A stretch of 64,000 nucleotides of DNA from Bacillus sp. NEB1478. Lineage in GTDB: Bacteria > Bacillota > Bacilli > Bacillales > Fictibacillaceae. Made by a program: the position numbers and the translations under genes. Where the stretch lies: assembly GCF_031582965.1 (NCBI RefSeq), contig NZ_CP134049.1, positions 744,001 through 808,000 of the forward strand, written 5' to 3'. Of the stretch, positions 26,513 through 35,161 are shown in pieces. Numbering within the stretch: the first letter of the stretch is position 1; each line of letters starts with the position of its first letter. Below the pieces are notes generated by a model. That model was given only the letters and a program-made list of their open reading frames with translations, was not told the origin of the DNA and did not search any database.

Positions 26513-27367
26513 ATGACAACGATTCATAAAGATACTCATATAGGCAGCGTTACTTTAAAAGTAAGAGATTTAGATAAGCTTGTTCGTTATTATACGGAAA
26601 CGATCGGTTTGAAAATACTCACAAAATCGAGTGAGAAAGCTGTACTAACAGCAGATGGTTTCACACCGCTTCTGATATTAGAAGGAGACACTGCTTTAGA
26701 ACAACGACCTGTAAGAAGTGCAGGTTTGTATCATTTAGCTTTGCTTGTACCTACACGAAAGGATCTCGCAAATGTGCTGCAGCATTTTATCGAATCAGAA
26801 ACGAGAATGGCAGGTGCTTCAAACCATTTGTTCAGCGAAGCTCTATATTTACAAGATCCTGAGAACAATGGCATAGAAATTTATAGAGATGTAAACAGGG
26901 AAGATTGGATTCGGGATGAAGAAGGAAAACTGCCTGCCGCGAGCGAACCTTTAGATGTACACGGACTATTAGCAGAAGCAGAATCTCAAACCTGGAATGG
27001 ACTCCCAGAAAAAACGGTAATGGGTCATGTCCATTTGAATGTTGTTAATATCCCGGAAGCTGAACATTTTTATGTAAAAGTGCTAGGATTTGAAGAACAA
27101 ACAAGAATGGCACATCATGCGTTGTTCATTTCGGCAGGTGGTTATCACCATCACATAGCAATGAACATCTGGAATGGTCCAAACGCGATTCCCGCGCCAA
27201 AAGAAGCTACCGGCCTCCTTAATTTTGAAATCGTATTGCCCAGCGCAGATGAGGTTAGGAAAATGAAACAAACTCTGCAAAAGAATGACATTTCATTTAC
27301 TGAGCAGGCTGAACAAATTTCAGTAACAGATCCGGCAGGGAACGGAATTATCATTAAACATCAATAA
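26513..27367 (+). CDS. VOC-family ring-cleavage-type dioxygenase (CatE-like)
   Basis: A 284-residue protein made of two vicinal-oxygen-chelate modules: residues 8-125 (IGSVTLKVRDLDKLVRYYTE) and 165-284 (MGHVHLNVVNIPEAEHFYVK). Metal ligands are expected in GHVHLNV, in HHHIAMN and near the C-terminal end. Length and pairing match B. subtilis CatE, a catechol 2,3-dioxygenase, but the substrate here is unproven. The ATG follows AAGAAGG. No partner genes for ring catabolism are adjacent. Confidence 0.8.
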   Translation: MTTIHKDTHIGSVTLKVRDLDKLVRYYTETIGLKILTKSSEKAVLTADGFTPLLILEGDTALEQRPVRSAGLYHLALLVPTRKDLANVLQHFIESETRMAGASNHLFSEALYLQDPENNGIEIYRDVNREDWIRDEEGKLPAASEPLDVHGLLAEAESQTWNGLPEKTVMGHVHLNVVNIPEAEHFYVKVLGFEEQTRMAHHALFISAGGYHHHIAMNIWNGPNAIPAPKEATGLLNFEIVLPSADEVRKMKQTLQKNDISFTEQAEQISVTDPAGNGIIIKHQ

Positions 27368-27458
27368 AGAGCTGGTTTGTTTACTACAAGTTAATTATAG
27401 GGAATAGATATTAGTAATATTTCTGATAGGAAATTGTGTCAGTAAAGGAGGGGTCTTC

Positions 27459-28127
27459 ATGAAGAAAATGACTTTGCTGAAGTTATCAATCGTATTTGGA
27501 ATTGTTCTTGCATTGTTAGCGGTCAACCACTTTGTTTTTAAAATGACCCCGATGACTTTACGTAATTGGATGCTCTCATTTGGCATTATGGCACCCATTA
27601 TTTATCTTTTATTAAACATCGTCAGACCGCTCACGCTTTTCCCCATTTCTGTATTGTCACTTGCCGGAGGGCTGGCATTTGGTACGTTTTGGGGAACTGT
27701 ATATACGGTTTTCAGTGCCACAGCTGGTGCTGTCATTTCATTTTATCTTTCAAAATATCTAGGTGCACGCTGGTTAAAAAAGAAAATCAGTTCAACTGAT
27801 CGAATCGAAAAATGGCAAAATGAAATAAAGAAAAAAGGATTTTATTATATTTTTATTCTCAGAGTGATCCCCATTATCAATTTTGACCTTGTAAGCTATG
27901 TTTCGGGAATATCGAGGTTAAAGCTGAAGCCTTACATCTTTGCTACGTTATTGGGTGTTCTACCAGGGACACTAGCAGCAAACTTATTAGGAAACAGCCT
28001 TACAGAAGGAAACGGGATCATGATTGCTGCGATAGCTGTTTTGCTTTTATTGGCAGTAATACTAGTACTGTACTTGAAGAATAAAAATATATCGCCTGAA
28101 ACCTTTCAAAAAGAAGATAACGCGTAA
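27459..28127 (+). CDS. TVP38/TMEM64 (DedA-like) membrane protein
   Basis: A 222-residue protein with about six hydrophobic segments and the VTT/SNARE-associated domain: FPISVLSLAGGLAFGTFWGT, then YIFILRVIPIINFDLVSYVSG. Members are proposed lipid scramblases or flippases. AAAGGAGGGG precedes the ATG. It stands alone between two terminated units. Confidence 0.85.
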   Translation: MKKMTLLKLSIVFGIVLALLAVNHFVFKMTPMTLRNWMLSFGIMAPIIYLLLNIVRPLTLFPISVLSLAGGLAFGTFWGTVYTVFSATAGAVISFYLSKYLGARWLKKKISSTDRIEKWQNEIKKKGFYYIFILRVIPIINFDLVSYVSGISRLKLKPYIFATLLGVLPGTLAANLLGNSLTEGNGIMIAAIAVLLLLAVILVLYLKNKNISPETFQKEDNA

Positions 28128-28158
28128 AACCTTGCTCTAACAAGAGTGAGGTTTTTTT
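28127..28158 (+). terminator. Terminator of the TVP38-like gene
   Basis: AAACCTTGCTCT pairs with AGAGTGAGGTTT around AACA, followed by Ts. Confidence 0.8.
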
Positions 28159-28192
28159 GTGCGCACCTATAAGCACAATACTTGTTCTTTAA

Positions 28193-28207
28193 TTATAATT
28201 ATTATAA
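28193..28207. promoter_or_regulatory. PerR box
   Basis: TTATAATTATTATAA is identical to the PerR consensus TTATAATNATTATAA. It ends 7 bp before the -35 element of the peroxiredoxin operon. Confidence 0.75.
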
Positions 28208-28214
28208 ATTAGTA

Positions 28215-28242
28215 TTGACTTCAAAAAAGAAACAAGTATAAT
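28215..28242 (+). promoter_or_regulatory. Sigma-A promoter of the peroxide-defence operon
   Basis: TTGACT and TATAAT are separated by 16 bp. Transcription should begin near 28249. Confidence 0.65.
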
Positions 28243-28261
28243 TAAAACTGTTGATAATACA

Positions 28262-28282
28262 TGATAATGAATTTCATTATCA
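28262..28282. promoter_or_regulatory. Fur-box-like palindrome
   Basis: TGATAATGA and TCATTATCA are perfect 9-bp arms around ATT. The site lies just downstream of the predicted transcription start and resembles the classical Fur box. Confidence 0.6.
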
Positions 28283-28309
28283 TTAGCGATAAAAAGGAGT
28301 GGAATATAT

Positions 28310-28852
28310 ATGGCAGAACGTATGGTAGGCAAACAGGCACCGCGCTTTGAAATGGAAGCGGTCATGCCAAATAAAGAAACAAAGAAAGTAAGCTTAGAAG
28401 AAAACATGAAGAACGATAAATGGACTGTTCTCTTCTTTTATCCGATGGACTTTACGTTTGTATGTCCAACAGAAATCACTGCGCTGTCTGATCGTTATGA
28501 GGAATTTGAAGATCTTGATGCCGAAGTGGTCGGGGTATCGACGGATACGGTCCACACGCATCTTGCTTGGATTAACACAAGGAGAGAAGATAATGGGCTC
28601 GGTGAATTAAATTATCCACTTGCTGCTGATACCAACCATAAAGTAGCGCGAGATTATGGTGTTTTAATAGAAGAAGAAGGTGTCGCTTTAAGAGGGTTGT
28701 TCATTATCAGTCCGGAGGGCGAAATGATGTACCAAGTGGTTTTCCATAACAACATTGGCCGGGACGCTGACGAAACATTACGTGTTTTACAAGCTTTGCA
28801 AACAGGCGGTCTTTGTCCAGCGAACTGGAAACCAGGTCAAAAAACGTTATAA
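28310..28852 (+). CDS. ykuU: 2-Cys peroxiredoxin (YkuU-like)
   Basis: A 180-residue AhpC/TSA peroxiredoxin that reduces peroxides. The peroxidatic Cys is C52 in FTFVCPTE and the resolving Cys C169 in GGLCPANW. Length and sequence match B. subtilis YkuU. AAAAGGAG precedes the ATG by 9 nt. It leads an operon with a thioredoxin-like protein and Dps, behind a PerR box, so peroxide induction is expected. Confidence 0.9.
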   Translation: MAERMVGKQAPRFEMEAVMPNKETKKVSLEENMKNDKWTVLFFYPMDFTFVCPTEITALSDRYEEFEDLDAEVVGVSTDTVHTHLAWINTRREDNGLGELNYPLAADTNHKVARDYGVLIEEEGVALRGLFIISPEGEMMYQVVFHNNIGRDADETLRVLQALQTGGLCPANWKPGQKTL

Positions 28853-28899
28853 TCACAAAAAATATTAAACTGCTGTTTAACTTATAGGAGGTAATCGAT

Positions 28900-29358
28900 A
28901 TGAAATTACGTGAACAAATGCCAGAATTAAATGGTGCAACTGCTTGGTTGAATGACGAAGTGAAGAAAGAAGACCTTGTTGGAGAGAAAGCAACCCTGAT
29001 TCACTTCTGGTCTGTAAGCTGTCATCTTTGTAAAGAAGCGATGCCGGATGTTAACGAACTTCGTGATGAATACGAAGACGACTTAAATGTCATTGCGGTT
29101 CACATGCCTCGTTCGGAAGGCGACCTGGAGATGAGCGTAATCGAGCAGATGGCAATCGGACATGATATTACACAGCCGATTTATGTTGACAGTGAACATA
29201 CGTTGACCGATCTCTTTGAGAACAAATATGTACCTGCGTATTATGTGTTTGATAAAGAAGGAAAACTGCGCCACTTCCAAGCAGGAGGAAGCGGAATGGA
29301 CATGCTTCGCAAACGTTTAAACCGTGTACTGAACGAAGAAAAGAAACAGGAGGTCTAA
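28900..29358 (+). CDS. ykuV: Thiol-disulfide oxidoreductase (YkuV-like)
   Basis: A 152-residue cytoplasmic thioredoxin-fold protein without a signal peptide. The active site is C41-H-L-C44 in [14 protein letters not shown]. It is the second gene after ykuU, as in B. subtilis, and may recycle the peroxiredoxin. TAGGAGG precedes the ATG; the next gene starts 4 bp after its stop codon. Confidence 0.88.
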   Translation: MKLREQMPELNGATAWLNDEVKKEDLVGEKATLIHFWSVSCHLCKEAMPDVNELRDEYEDDLNVIAVHMPRSEGDLEMSVIEQMAIGHDITQPIYVDSEHTLTDLFENKYVPAYYVFDKEGKLRHFQAGGSGMDMLRKRLNRVLNEEKKQEV

Positions 29359-29362
29359 ACTG

Positions 29363-29797
29363 ATGAATTTGACACAAAACGTATTAAATAAGCAAGTTGC
29401 CAACTGGAATGTACTTTTTGTTAAACTGCATAACTATCATTGGTATGTAAAAGGACCGCATTTTTTTACGCTTCATGAAAAGTTTGAAGAGCTCTATAAT
29501 GAGGCGGCCGCGAACATTGATGAGCTTGCTGAACGATTACTCGTTTTAAAAGGAACACCTGTTGCAACGATGAAAGAGTATTTAGAAGTAGCTACGATAA
29601 AAGAAGCAAATGGCGGAGAGTCCGCTGAAGAGATGGTTCAAAACTTGATTCAAGACTTCGAACTCCTTATTGCAGAAATAAAAGAAGGTATGGAAGTGAC
29701 GGATCGTGAAGGCGATGAGGTCACACATGATATGCTGCTCTCAGTTCGTGAGAGTCTAGCTAAACATAACTGGATGCTGCGAGCATTTATTAGCTAG
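29363..29797 (+). CDS. dps: Dps-family ferritin-like protein
   Basis: A 144-residue protein that oxidises and stores iron and can shield DNA. The Dps ferroxidase residues are present: H26 ([11 protein letters not shown]), H38, D53 and E57 (NIDELAE). Relatives in Bacillus are MrgA and Dps. AAACAGGAGG lies before the ATG at 29363. It is the third gene of the PerR-box operon, which couples peroxide removal to iron sequestration. Confidence 0.92.
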   Translation: MNLTQNVLNKQVANWNVLFVKLHNYHWYVKGPHFFTLHEKFEELYNEAAANIDELAERLLVLKGTPVATMKEYLEVATIKEANGGESAEEMVQNLIQDFELLIAEIKEGMEVTDREGDEVTHDMLLSVRESLAKHNWMLRAFIS

Positions 29798-29804
29798 TTT
29801 ATGC

Positions 29805-29828
29805 GGGGTGACTTCGGTCGCCTTTTTT
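29805..29828 (+). terminator. Terminator of the ykuU-ykuV-dps operon
   Basis: GGTGAC-TTCG-GTCGCC with a UUCG tetraloop is followed by six Ts. Confidence 0.85.
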
Positions 29829-29847
29829 ATTTGGAACTTTTCTAAAG

Positions 29848-29887
29848 GCTCTCCCGTGGAAAGCGAGCATCAAGGAACGGAAATCAC
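29848..29887 (+). repeat. Truncated copy of the GC-rich intergenic repeat
   Basis: CCCGTGGAAAGCGAGCATC and GGAACGGAAATCAC match the right end of the element at 910-1036. Confidence 0.55.
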
Positions 29888-29936
29888 TCACTCCACATTC
29901 TATTAGCCAAAAAGTTTATGAAACAGCTCTTCATTT

Positions 29937-30302
29937 TTATAATAGTTTGATACCGATTGTTAATCCTAAAAAAGCAAACAGGATGCCACCCATGTAACTA
30001 AAAACAAGGTATTGAATCATCACGTTTCGTTTACGATTTGCGTGCAGCTGGATATTTTCCAGCTTGAAGGTTGAAAATGTCGTAAAAGCTCCCATGAAAC
30101 CCGTTCCCAAAAACAGGACAGCAGAATGATTGATTCCTGAGCCTATAATGATTCCTAACAAAAAAGATCCGGCAATATTTATCAGTAGAGTAGCAATTGG
30201 AAGTTCTGATGGCCAATTTTTAGAAATCCACTTAGTTGTCGAAAAGCGGCATATAGCTCCCAAAAAACCGCCAGCTGCTACGAACGCACTTGCTGCAATC
30301 AT
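29937..30302 (-). CDS. crcB: Fluoride channel FluC/CrcB, second subunit
   Basis: A 121-residue protein with four membrane helices. The family motifs GGFLGAICRF and the phenylalanine box GFMGAFTTFSTF are intact. Two adjacent crcB genes are usual in Bacillaceae and give a heterodimeric dual-topology fluoride exporter. Its start overlaps the stop codon of the upstream crcB by 4 bp. Confidence 0.93.
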   Translation of the reverse strand: MIAASAFVAAGGFLGAICRFSTTKWISKNWPSELPIATLLINIAGSFLLGIIIGSGINHSAVLFLGTGFMGAFTTFSTFKLENIQLHANRKRNVMIQYLVFSYMGGILFAFLGLTIGIKLL

Positions 30303-30706
30303 AATGCTTCCTTACTCTCCCCATTTTTATTTTGTGAAAAGATTTTTCCAATTCTAAAGCCGAACCATGACATGAATAATCCTCCGACTAAACTTAAAAA
30401 AACATATAGAATTGCGATCTGCCAATGCCCTGTTTGGATGAGCTGCACTGATTCTACACTAAAAGTGGAAAAGGTTGTAAAAGAACCGATGATACCTGTG
30501 CCAACTGCCGTCGCAAGATAGGGATGAACGACTTGATGATGAATAATTCTTGTTGTTAACCAGCCTAAGATGAACGAGCCAATCATATTGGCTGTAAACG
30601 TTCCAATCGGGAAAATGGTGTTTGTCCAACCCAAAGACCAAATCCCTAAATAGTAACGAAGCAGCGCTCCAATAATACCTCCAAAACCTATTAATAAACC
30701 TAGCAT
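30299..30706 (-). CDS. crcB: Fluoride channel FluC/CrcB, first subunit
   Basis: This encodes 135 residues, also four helices, with GGIIGALLRYYLG and GIIGSFTTFSTFSVE. GAGGTGAATG precedes the ATG. I looked for a fluoride riboswitch between it and 30930 and saw no convincing match. The paired gene is directly downstream. Confidence 0.93.
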   Translation of the reverse strand: MLGLLIGFGGIIGALLRYYLGIWSLGWTNTIFPIGTFTANMIGSFILGWLTTRIIHHQVVHPYLATAVGTGIIGSFTTFSTFSVESVQLIQTGHWQIAILYVFLSLVGGLFMSWFGFRIGKIFSQNKNGESKEAL

Positions 30707-30931
30707 TCATTCACCTCACAATTACATCAGTTGATGATAACTTTCATTTTATTCTCTACATTGAGAAATGTAAAATAACGGCTCCGCATGATTGGTTCAG
30801 CAGACTGTTATTATTCTACAAAATAATGTAGTGAAAAAAAGTCGTTTAAAAAGTTCGATTATTCTGCATTTTTTGATGATTTATGCTAAACTAAAAAAAA
30901 CTTAAATTCCAAAAGGAGGAAATTATCACTA

Positions 30932-31918
30932 ATGATGAAAAAGGGGATTTCATTTTTAATGGCGTTGTTGGTAGTGATTTCATTGGCAGCTTGTAATCAA
31001 AAAATTGAAACAAGTTCTGAGAAAGAAAAGTCTGGAGACAAAGGTCTTAGTGTAGACAGAATCAGTATTGTTACAGGTGGTACAGGTGGTACATATTATC
31101 CGCTAGGCGGAGAAATGGCTAAAATTGTGAAAAAGGAACTGGGAGTTGAAGCGAACTCTCAAGCATCAGGAGCATCTGTAGAAAATATGCAGCTGCTGCA
31201 AGACGGAGATGCTGACATTGCTTTTACACAGACTGATATTGCAAGTTATGCGGCAGAAGGTAAAGAAATGTTTAAAGAGAAAGTCGATCAAATTGCCGGG
31301 ATCGGAACGTTATATCCAGAAACGATTCAAATTGTAACACTGAAAGACAGCGGCATTAAAAGTGTTGAAGATTTAAAAGGGAAAAAAGTTTCGGTTGGGG
31401 CGCCTGGAAGCGGTACATTCGCTAATGCTGAGCAAATCCTTAAAGTTCACGGAATGAAAATGGATGACCTTAAAGCACAGCATTTATCTTTCGATGAATC
31501 AGCTGAAGGAATTCAAGATGGAAATATTCAAGCAGCATTCATTACTGCAGGAACACCAACAGGTGCTGTTGAAGCACTATCAGCAACTAATCCTGTAACG
31601 ATTATTCCGATTGCGGAAGATAAGGTCAAAGAATTAATGAAAGAATATCCTTATTACATTGAGGATGTTGTAAAAAGCGGTACGTATAAACTGGATCAAG
31701 ATGTGAAAACAGTTGCTGTACTTTCGATGTTAGCTGTTCGTAAAGATATGAAGGAAGATGACGTGTATCAAATTACGAAGGCAATCTTTGATAATACTGA
31801 CAAGATCAGTCATGCAAAAGGGAAGCTGATTAAGGCTGAAAAAGCGGTAGAAGGTATGGGCATCGATTTCCATCCAGGAGCTAAGAAGTATTTCAAAGAA
31901 AAAGGAATTCTTAAATAA
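30932..31918 (+). CDS. TAXI-type TRAP transporter solute-binding lipoprotein
   Basis: A 328-residue protein with a lipobox LAAC (Cys 21) for membrane anchoring. The TAXI-family start of the mature domain is RISIVTGGTGGTYYPLGGEM. It delivers a substrate, in known cases glutamate or other carboxylates, to the membrane subunit encoded two genes downstream. AAAGGAGG precedes the ATG. It is the first gene of the operon. Confidence 0.92.
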   Translation: MMKKGISFLMALLVVISLAACNQKIETSSEKEKSGDKGLSVDRISIVTGGTGGTYYPLGGEMAKIVKKELGVEANSQASGASVENMQLLQDGDADIAFTQTDIASYAAEGKEMFKEKVDQIAGIGTLYPETIQIVTLKDSGIKSVEDLKGKKVSVGAPGSGTFANAEQILKVHGMKMDDLKAQHLSFDESAEGIQDGNIQAAFITAGTPTGAVEALSATNPVTIIPIAEDKVKELMKEYPYYIEDVVKSGTYKLDQDVKTVAVLSMLAVRKDMKEDDVYQITKAIFDNTDKISHAKGKLIKAEKAVEGMGIDFHPGAKKYFKEKGILK

Positions 31919-31966
31919 GAAAGTGTAATCATGGACTGAAGAGTTTTCTTTAGTCCATGTCTTCTT

Positions 31967-32479
31967 ATGAAAAGACTTATTATAATCATTCTCCTTCTTG
32001 CGAGCATTACCGCTGCTCTTACATATCCGTTTATTTCATCTGTTGTTGTGGAAGACGGAAATTCTGGAGAACGTCTGGCTTATTTTAAAATGAAACCGAA
32101 TAACCCGTTTAGTGTGAAGTATATTCACTCGATTCACAAAACACCTGTTCTCGAAACGTATCATACGAACAAAAAAGGTGAGATTATTCAAACCGAGATG
32201 CAGTTCGAGGAATTTGGGATTGGTATGCCTTCAGGTGCAACAGGTCGTGAAAAGTTTATTGAAAAAGACGGAAAGTATATTTTGTCGCATATGAACCGTC
32301 ATTTTACTGAATTGAATGTCCGGGTAGGGCAAATTATATCGAATCATACATTTATTATTAAAGGAAAAAAATATCCGTTTTCAGAGTTTAGTAAACCAGG
32401 TTCTTGGGTGAGGATCAAAACGGATCACTTGAACTTTTGGCAATGGATGATGGGAGGTAAAGTTCTTGGAGAACAATAA
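31967..32479 (+). CDS. DUF1850 protein of TAXI-TRAP operon
   Basis: A 170-residue protein with an N-terminal membrane helix (LIIIILLLASITAALTYPFI) and a beta-rich outer domain containing FSVKYIHSIHKTPVLETY, the DUF1850 signature. Such proteins occur almost only between TAXI binding proteins and the fused permease, so an accessory role in uptake is inferred. The end overlaps the next gene by 14 bp. Confidence 0.85.
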   Translation: MKRLIIIILLLASITAALTYPFISSVVVEDGNSGERLAYFKMKPNNPFSVKYIHSIHKTPVLETYHTNKKGEIIQTEMQFEEFGIGMPSGATGREKFIEKDGKYILSHMNRHFTELNVRVGQIISNHTFIIKGKKYPFSEFSKPGSWVRIKTDHLNFWQWMMGGKVLGEQ

Positions 32480-34451
32480 ACATACACCAGAACAAACGAT
32501 TTCTGATGAAGCTGTACAGGAATTAATGGAAAAATACGATCCTGAAGCCGGCTTTCGAAAGCTGAAAGGCGCTCTTTATTGGATCACCTTAATCGGACTT
32601 GTAGCATTTTCTTTATTTCAGCTGTACACTGCCATTTTTGGTGTGTTAGCTGCACAGCTCCAACGGACGATTCATCTAGGATTTGCCTTAACACTAATCT
32701 TTTTGTTATTTCCGGCAACAAAAAAGAAACGTCAAAAACCAGCGCGGTTTCAGGTTGCCTGGTATGATATGCTGCTCGCAATCCTATCGATTGCCGTAGG
32801 ATCTTATTGGTATTTATTTATGGATGATTTAGTTATGCGTGTGGGAAGGCTGACAACACCGGACTTTATCATTGGTTTACTCGCTATTATTCTTGTATTA
32901 GAAGCAACAAGGCGTGTAGTCGGACTTCCAATCACGATTATCGCTGCCCTGTTTTTGATGTACGCCTATTTCGGACCTTACATGCCAGGGTTTTTAGAAC
33001 ATAAAGGGCTGACAATCGAGCGGATCGTTAGAACGATGTTTTTTACAACGGAAGGTATTTTAGGAACACCGTTAGCGGTTTCTTCTACTTATATTTTCTT
33101 ATTTTTACTGTTTGGCGCATTTCTCGTCAAAACAGGTGTCGGAGAATATTTTAATGACTTGTCAATTGTAATTGCCGGTCGTAGAATCGGCGGTCCTGCA
33201 AAAGTAGCCATTTTCTCTAGTGCTTTGCAAGGAACCATCAGCGGAAGCTCGGTTGCAAACGTTGTAACTTCCGGGGCGTTTACGATTCCGATGATGAAAA
33301 GGCTAGGTTATAAAAAAGAATTTGCTGGAGCTGTTGAAGCAGCTTCATCTACCGGCGGACAGATCATGCCGCCAGTCATGGGGGCAGCAGCTTTCTTGAT
33401 GGTTGAATTTATAGGGGGAGGCATTACATACTGGGACATCGCGAAAGCAGCAGCTATTCCTGCCATTCTCTATTTTGCGGGTATTTGGATCATGACCCAT
33501 TTCGAAGCAAAACGAATCGGATTAAGAGGATTAACGAAAGAAGAAATGCCGGAAACAAAGAGAGTATTAAAACAGCTCTACCTTTTGATTCCGATTTTTG
33601 TTGTGGTTTACTTGTTAATGGATGGTATGAGTGTCACGAGAGCTGCTCTTTGGTCGATCGTGAGTGCTATTATCGTTGGGTTGTTTAATAAACAAACAAG
33701 AATGGGACCGAAACTTTTTATTGAAGCATTAGCTGATGGAGCTCGGACAGCTCTAGGTGTCGCTGCCGCAACAGCTGCAGCTGGAATGATCGTTGGTGTT
33801 GTAACTGTAACAGGTGTTGGTCTTAAGCTTGCAAATGGATTGCTGGACCTTTCAGGCGGATATTTAATTCCAACGCTGATTTTAACAATGATCGCTTCTT
33901 TAATATTAGGGATGGGATCTCCGACAACAGCAAACTACGTTATTACATCAACGATTGCAGCACCAGCGATTCTTTTGTTTGGCGTTCCGGCATTATCTGC
34001 TCACATGTTCGTTTTCTATTTTGGTATTATTGCGGATATCACACCACCCGTTGCGCTTGCTGCTTTTGCGGCAGCAGGAATTTCAGGTGGGGAACCGATA
34101 CGAACCGGTATCATATCATCGAAGCTCGCCATTGCCGCTTTCATCATTCCGTACATTTTTGTTATCTCGCCTCAGCTGATGCTGATCGATACGAACTGGA
34201 TGGAAGCGGTTTGGGTAGTGTCGACCGCATTTGTAGGAATGATTGCGATCGGGGCAGGGATGATTGGTTATTGGATGAGAGCACTGAACTGGCTGGAAAG
34301 AGCAGCGGCCGTTGTTATTGGATTTTTGCTCATCTATCCAGAAGGCATTGCCAGTGTCATCGGTGTTGTCGCATTCGTACTTATGCTTGGCAGTCAATAT
34401 GTGTTAATGAAAAAAGACAAAACACAAGCTCCAACAACTCCAGCTTTATAA
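32466..34451 (+). CDS. TRAP transporter fused permease (4TM-12TM, DctQM)
   Basis: A 661-residue protein in which the small DctQ-like subunit (first ~170 residues) is fused to the large DctM subunit. Conserved text includes SSTGGQIMPPVMGAAAFLM and LGMGSPTTANYVITS. It uses an ion gradient to import the ligand of the TAXI protein. Translation starts at TTG 32466, 8 nt after GGGAGG. A terminator follows. Confidence 0.92.
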   Translation: MENNKHTPEQTISDEAVQELMEKYDPEAGFRKLKGALYWITLIGLVAFSLFQLYTAIFGVLAAQLQRTIHLGFALTLIFLLFPATKKKRQKPARFQVAWYDMLLAILSIAVGSYWYLFMDDLVMRVGRLTTPDFIIGLLAIILVLEATRRVVGLPITIIAALFLMYAYFGPYMPGFLEHKGLTIERIVRTMFFTTEGILGTPLAVSSTYIFLFLLFGAFLVKTGVGEYFNDLSIVIAGRRIGGPAKVAIFSSALQGTISGSSVANVVTSGAFTIPMMKRLGYKKEFAGAVEAASSTGGQIMPPVMGAAAFLMVEFIGGGITYWDIAKAAAIPAILYFAGIWIMTHFEAKRIGLRGLTKEEMPETKRVLKQLYLLIPIFVVVYLLMDGMSVTRAALWSIVSAIIVGLFNKQTRMGPKLFIEALADGARTALGVAAATAAAGMIVGVVTVTGVGLKLANGLLDLSGGYLIPTLILTMIASLILGMGSPTTANYVITSTIAAPAILLFGVPALSAHMFVFYFGIIADITPPVALAAFAAAGISGGEPIRTGIISSKLAIAAFIIPYIFVISPQLMLIDTNWMEAVWVVSTAFVGMIAIGAGMIGYWMRALNWLERAAAVVIGFLLIYPEGIASVIGVVAFVLMLGSQYVLMKKDKTQAPTTPAL

Positions 34452-34460
34452 AGTGCATGA

Positions 34461-34494
34461 GAGCTCAAAAGGCGTTGACCTTTTGGGCTTTTAT
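34461..34494 (+). terminator. Terminator of the TRAP operon
   Basis: AGCTCAAAAGG pairs with CCTTTTGGGCT around CGTTGA, then TTTTATT. Confidence 0.85.
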
Positions 34495-34504
34495 TATTGA
34501 TTAG

Positions 34505-34667
34505 GCTCTGTTAATTAAAAGTGTTGATAATTCTTTGAAGTCAGAAAATACACTCCCTTTCCTCGGACGAACCGCCAAGCCTCCTCGTCATACCTCCTGC
34601 GGGGTCTCGGTAGCCCGTTTTTCCGTAGGAGTGTCGAGATTTTCTTTGCCATTTTAACACCGATGTT
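34505..34667 (-). repeat. Dispersed ~165-bp intergenic element, minus orientation
   Basis: The sequence from GCTCTGTTA to CGATGTT is the reverse complement, with scattered changes, of 58535-58699. Its core has ACCGCCAAGCCTCCTCG and CCTCCTGCGGGGTCTCG, related in layout to the 910-1036 repeat. It is non-coding. Confidence 0.75.
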
Positions 34668-35161
34668 CAAAATAGCCGATGATTAAGAAATGATAAAAGA
34701 CTAGACATATGAATAGTTGTTCGTCAAAATGATCGTATTATTTTTTCGAGAACGTGAATTAAAATCCCTGATTCCAGTCAAAAAAGGTGAAAAACTGACC
34801 GGAAATAAGACCAATACGGAAGAAGATGGATCATTCCATCTTCAAAACATAAGAATAAGAACTTTTTCTGCCTTAATAAGGCTCTACCAACGATATATCC
34901 ACGGTCAACAATCTATATGGTCAGGCTTCACATGTTCAGTGTGCTTGACCCGAGAAAATCAAAACAGCATTTTGCTGGTTTTCTAATTTTTTGATTAAAT
35001 AATTGGTTCAGTGAGCAAGATTGTAAAGTTGAGAATGATTATTTATGATACAATCAATAAGTATGCATTTTTGTATGATGCTGAATTGGAACTTATGCAT
35101 TTAACGATGCCTGACAGTAAGCTGTTAAGGCTATGTTTTATATAAAAGGAGAGAAGTCTAC
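34668..35161 (+). other. Long non-coding stretch with several hairpins
   Basis: No convincing gene is present; an open frame at 34717-34986 lacks a ribosome binding site and family features. Hairpins include AGATGG-ATCATT-CCATCT (34825-34842), GGTCA...TGACC enclosing CACATG...GTG (34919-34951) and a terminator-like AAAACAGCA-TTT-TGCTGGTTTT at 34963-34983 followed by a T-rich run. A small RNA or leader could end there. Confidence 0.4.

Noticed and set aside
30707..30931. Fluoride riboswitch before the crcB pair
   Set aside because: I compared the minus-strand leader with the remembered crcB-motif core and found no match to its conserved pairing; only an ordinary ribosome binding site is clear.
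34717..34986. 89-codon open frame upstream of the ABC-F gene
   Set aside because: No ribosome binding site or family similarity was found, and hairpins run through it; it is treated as non-coding.
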